Part shown: positions 63,246 to 64,000 of the stretch, piece by piece
Position numbering within the stretch: the stretch's first letter is position 1
Layout of the letters: the number at the start of each line of letters is the position of its first letter
DNA from: JANQPX01 sp041398025
Lineage (GTDB): Bacteria > Pseudomonadota > Alphaproteobacteria > Geminicoccales > Geminicoccaceae
DNA: 64,000 bases
Direction of reading: 5' to 3'
Assembly: GCA_041398025.1 (NCBI GenBank)
Contig: JAWKVM010000032.1
Span: forward strand, 1-64,000
The notes under the pieces: generated by a model
What the model saw: the letters and a program-made list of their open reading frames with translations, nothing else
Told to the model about the DNA's origin: nothing
Database searches by the model: none
Program-made: the position numbers and the translations under genes

Positions 63246-64000
63246 ATGTGCGGCATCATCGGTCTGTATCTCAAGAATGACGGGTTCAAGCAGCAGCTCG
63301 GCGCTCTGTTCACGCCGATGCTGATCGACATGACCAAGCGCGGACCGGACAGCGCCGGCATCGCCATCTACCGCGACCCGGCACCTGCGGGATCGCACAA
63401 GATCACCGCCTTCCATCCCGACCCGGCCTATGACTGGAGCCGGCTCGCCGAGGTGCTGAAGGATCAGTGCGACGCCGCCTGCGAGGTCCGAAAGAACGGC
63501 TCGCACGCGGTCATCGTCACCGAAGCGCCGCCGGAGGCAGCGATCCGCGCCCTGGAAGCGGCCGAGCCCGAGCTTCAGGTCATGAGCTATGGCGATGCCA
63601 TCGAGATCTACAAGGAGGCGGGACTGCCGGGCGATGTCGCCAGGCGCTTCGGCATCGATGCCATGGCCGGCAGCCACATGATCGGCCACACCCGCATGGC
63701 GACCGAAAGTGCTGTGACCACCGCTGGCTCCCACCCGTTTTCGACCGGATCCGACCTCTGCCTGGTGCACAATGGCTCGCTGTCCAACCACAATCGTCTG
63801 CGCGATCACCTGCGCGACCACAAGGGCATGGTGATCCGCACCGAGAACGACACCGAGGTCGGCGCCGCCTATATCGCGAGCCGCCTCCAGGACGGGCGCA
63901 CGCTGCACCAGGCGTTCGAGGACTGCCTTGACGCGCTGGATGGCTTCTACACCTTCGTCGCCGGCACCCGCGACGGCTTCGCCGTGCTGCGCGATCCGAT
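63246..64000 (+). CDS. Class II amidotransferase, GlxB/MgsA-like, partial
   Basis: The first 251 residues of a gene cut by the window end. The Ntn nucleophile Cys2 opens MCGIIGLYLK, and GHTRMATESAVTTAGSHPF plus LVHNGSLSNHNRLRD are the glutamine-binding blocks. This is the glutamate-synthase-like amidotransferase subunit found with glxC/glxD or with mgsB/mgsC of N-methylglutamate synthase. The inner ATG is preferred so that Cys follows the start Met; GAGGG lies upstream. Confidence 0.87.
   Translation, partial: MCGIIGLYLKNDGFKQQLGALFTPMLIDMTKRGPDSAGIAIYRDPAPAGSHKITAFHPDPAYDWSRLAEVLKDQCDAACEVRKNGSHAVIVTEAPPEAAIRALEAAEPELQVMSYGDAIEIYKEAGLPGDVARRFGIDAMAGSHMIGHTRMATESAVTTAGSHPFSTGSDLCLVHNGSLSNHNRLRDHLRDHKGMVIRTENDTEVGAAYIASRLQDGRTLHQAFEDCLDALDGFYTFVAGTRDGFAVLRDP

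Overview
This window is GC-rich, densely coded DNA from an alphaproteobacterium. The evidence is a C4-pathway 5-aminolevulinate synthase (HemA), the COX15/SURF1 pair for aa3-type oxidase assembly, a short unimodular QueF, liv and TRAP uptake genes, and a GlxB/MgsA-like amidotransferase. A Rhodospirillales or Geminicoccaceae-like lineage is plausible, but that is inference. I saw no rRNA, tRNA or CRISPR array.

Layout: 0.1-7.3 kb holds a cupin/lipoprotein/class B DnaJ operon, a DUF1835 protein, YjbQ, a class I amidotransferase, a cyclic amidohydrolase with a VOC protein, and a GNAT acetyltransferase. 7.6-18.6 kb holds hemA, a QueG-like ferredoxin, a run of detoxification-type genes (GST, SDR, MDR reductase, DsbA-fold isomerase), a decayed M32 carboxypeptidase, COX15-SURF1, and a GhrA-like dehydrogenase with an epimerase. 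18.6-26.2 kb is a graveyard of mobile DNA. It contains an IS5-type element interrupted by an IS3 element, then a 4.43-kb transposon with 24-bp perfect terminal repeats and an 8-bp target duplication. That transposon carries a dead IS1595 transposase, AT-rich passenger genes and two nested IS5 copies.

26.3-37.4 kb holds gamma-glutamyltransferase, a PEP-CTERM protein, an M48 lipoprotein protease with a nuclease-like protein, and a complete CecR-YbhGFSR-type ABC export operon. 37.6-49.5 kb holds a sugar-acid dehydratase with an RraA-like aldolase and a LysR regulator. It also holds a cytochrome b561 with two P460-type cytochromes, MsrB/MsrA/redoxin repair genes, a BKACE enzyme, a divergent IolE/Gfo-Idh-MocA pair and QueF. 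49.5-64 kb holds a BisC-type molybdoenzyme, two TRAP solute-binding proteins around a Calx-beta protein, a liv operon whose livH and livF are pseudogenes, an orphan sarcosine-oxidase-delta-like protein, and an XRE-cupin regulator divergent from a GlxB/MgsA-like gene cut by the window edge.

The most interesting structures are non-coding. One is a family of about 140-bp palindromic elements, of which one copy was split by the 4.4-kb transposon. Another is a second dispersed hairpin family whose arms appear to co-vary. A third is a 76-bp perfect inverted repeat bounding the IS5-type element. Recent gene decay (livH, livF, the M32 peptidase, all transposases) runs through the window.
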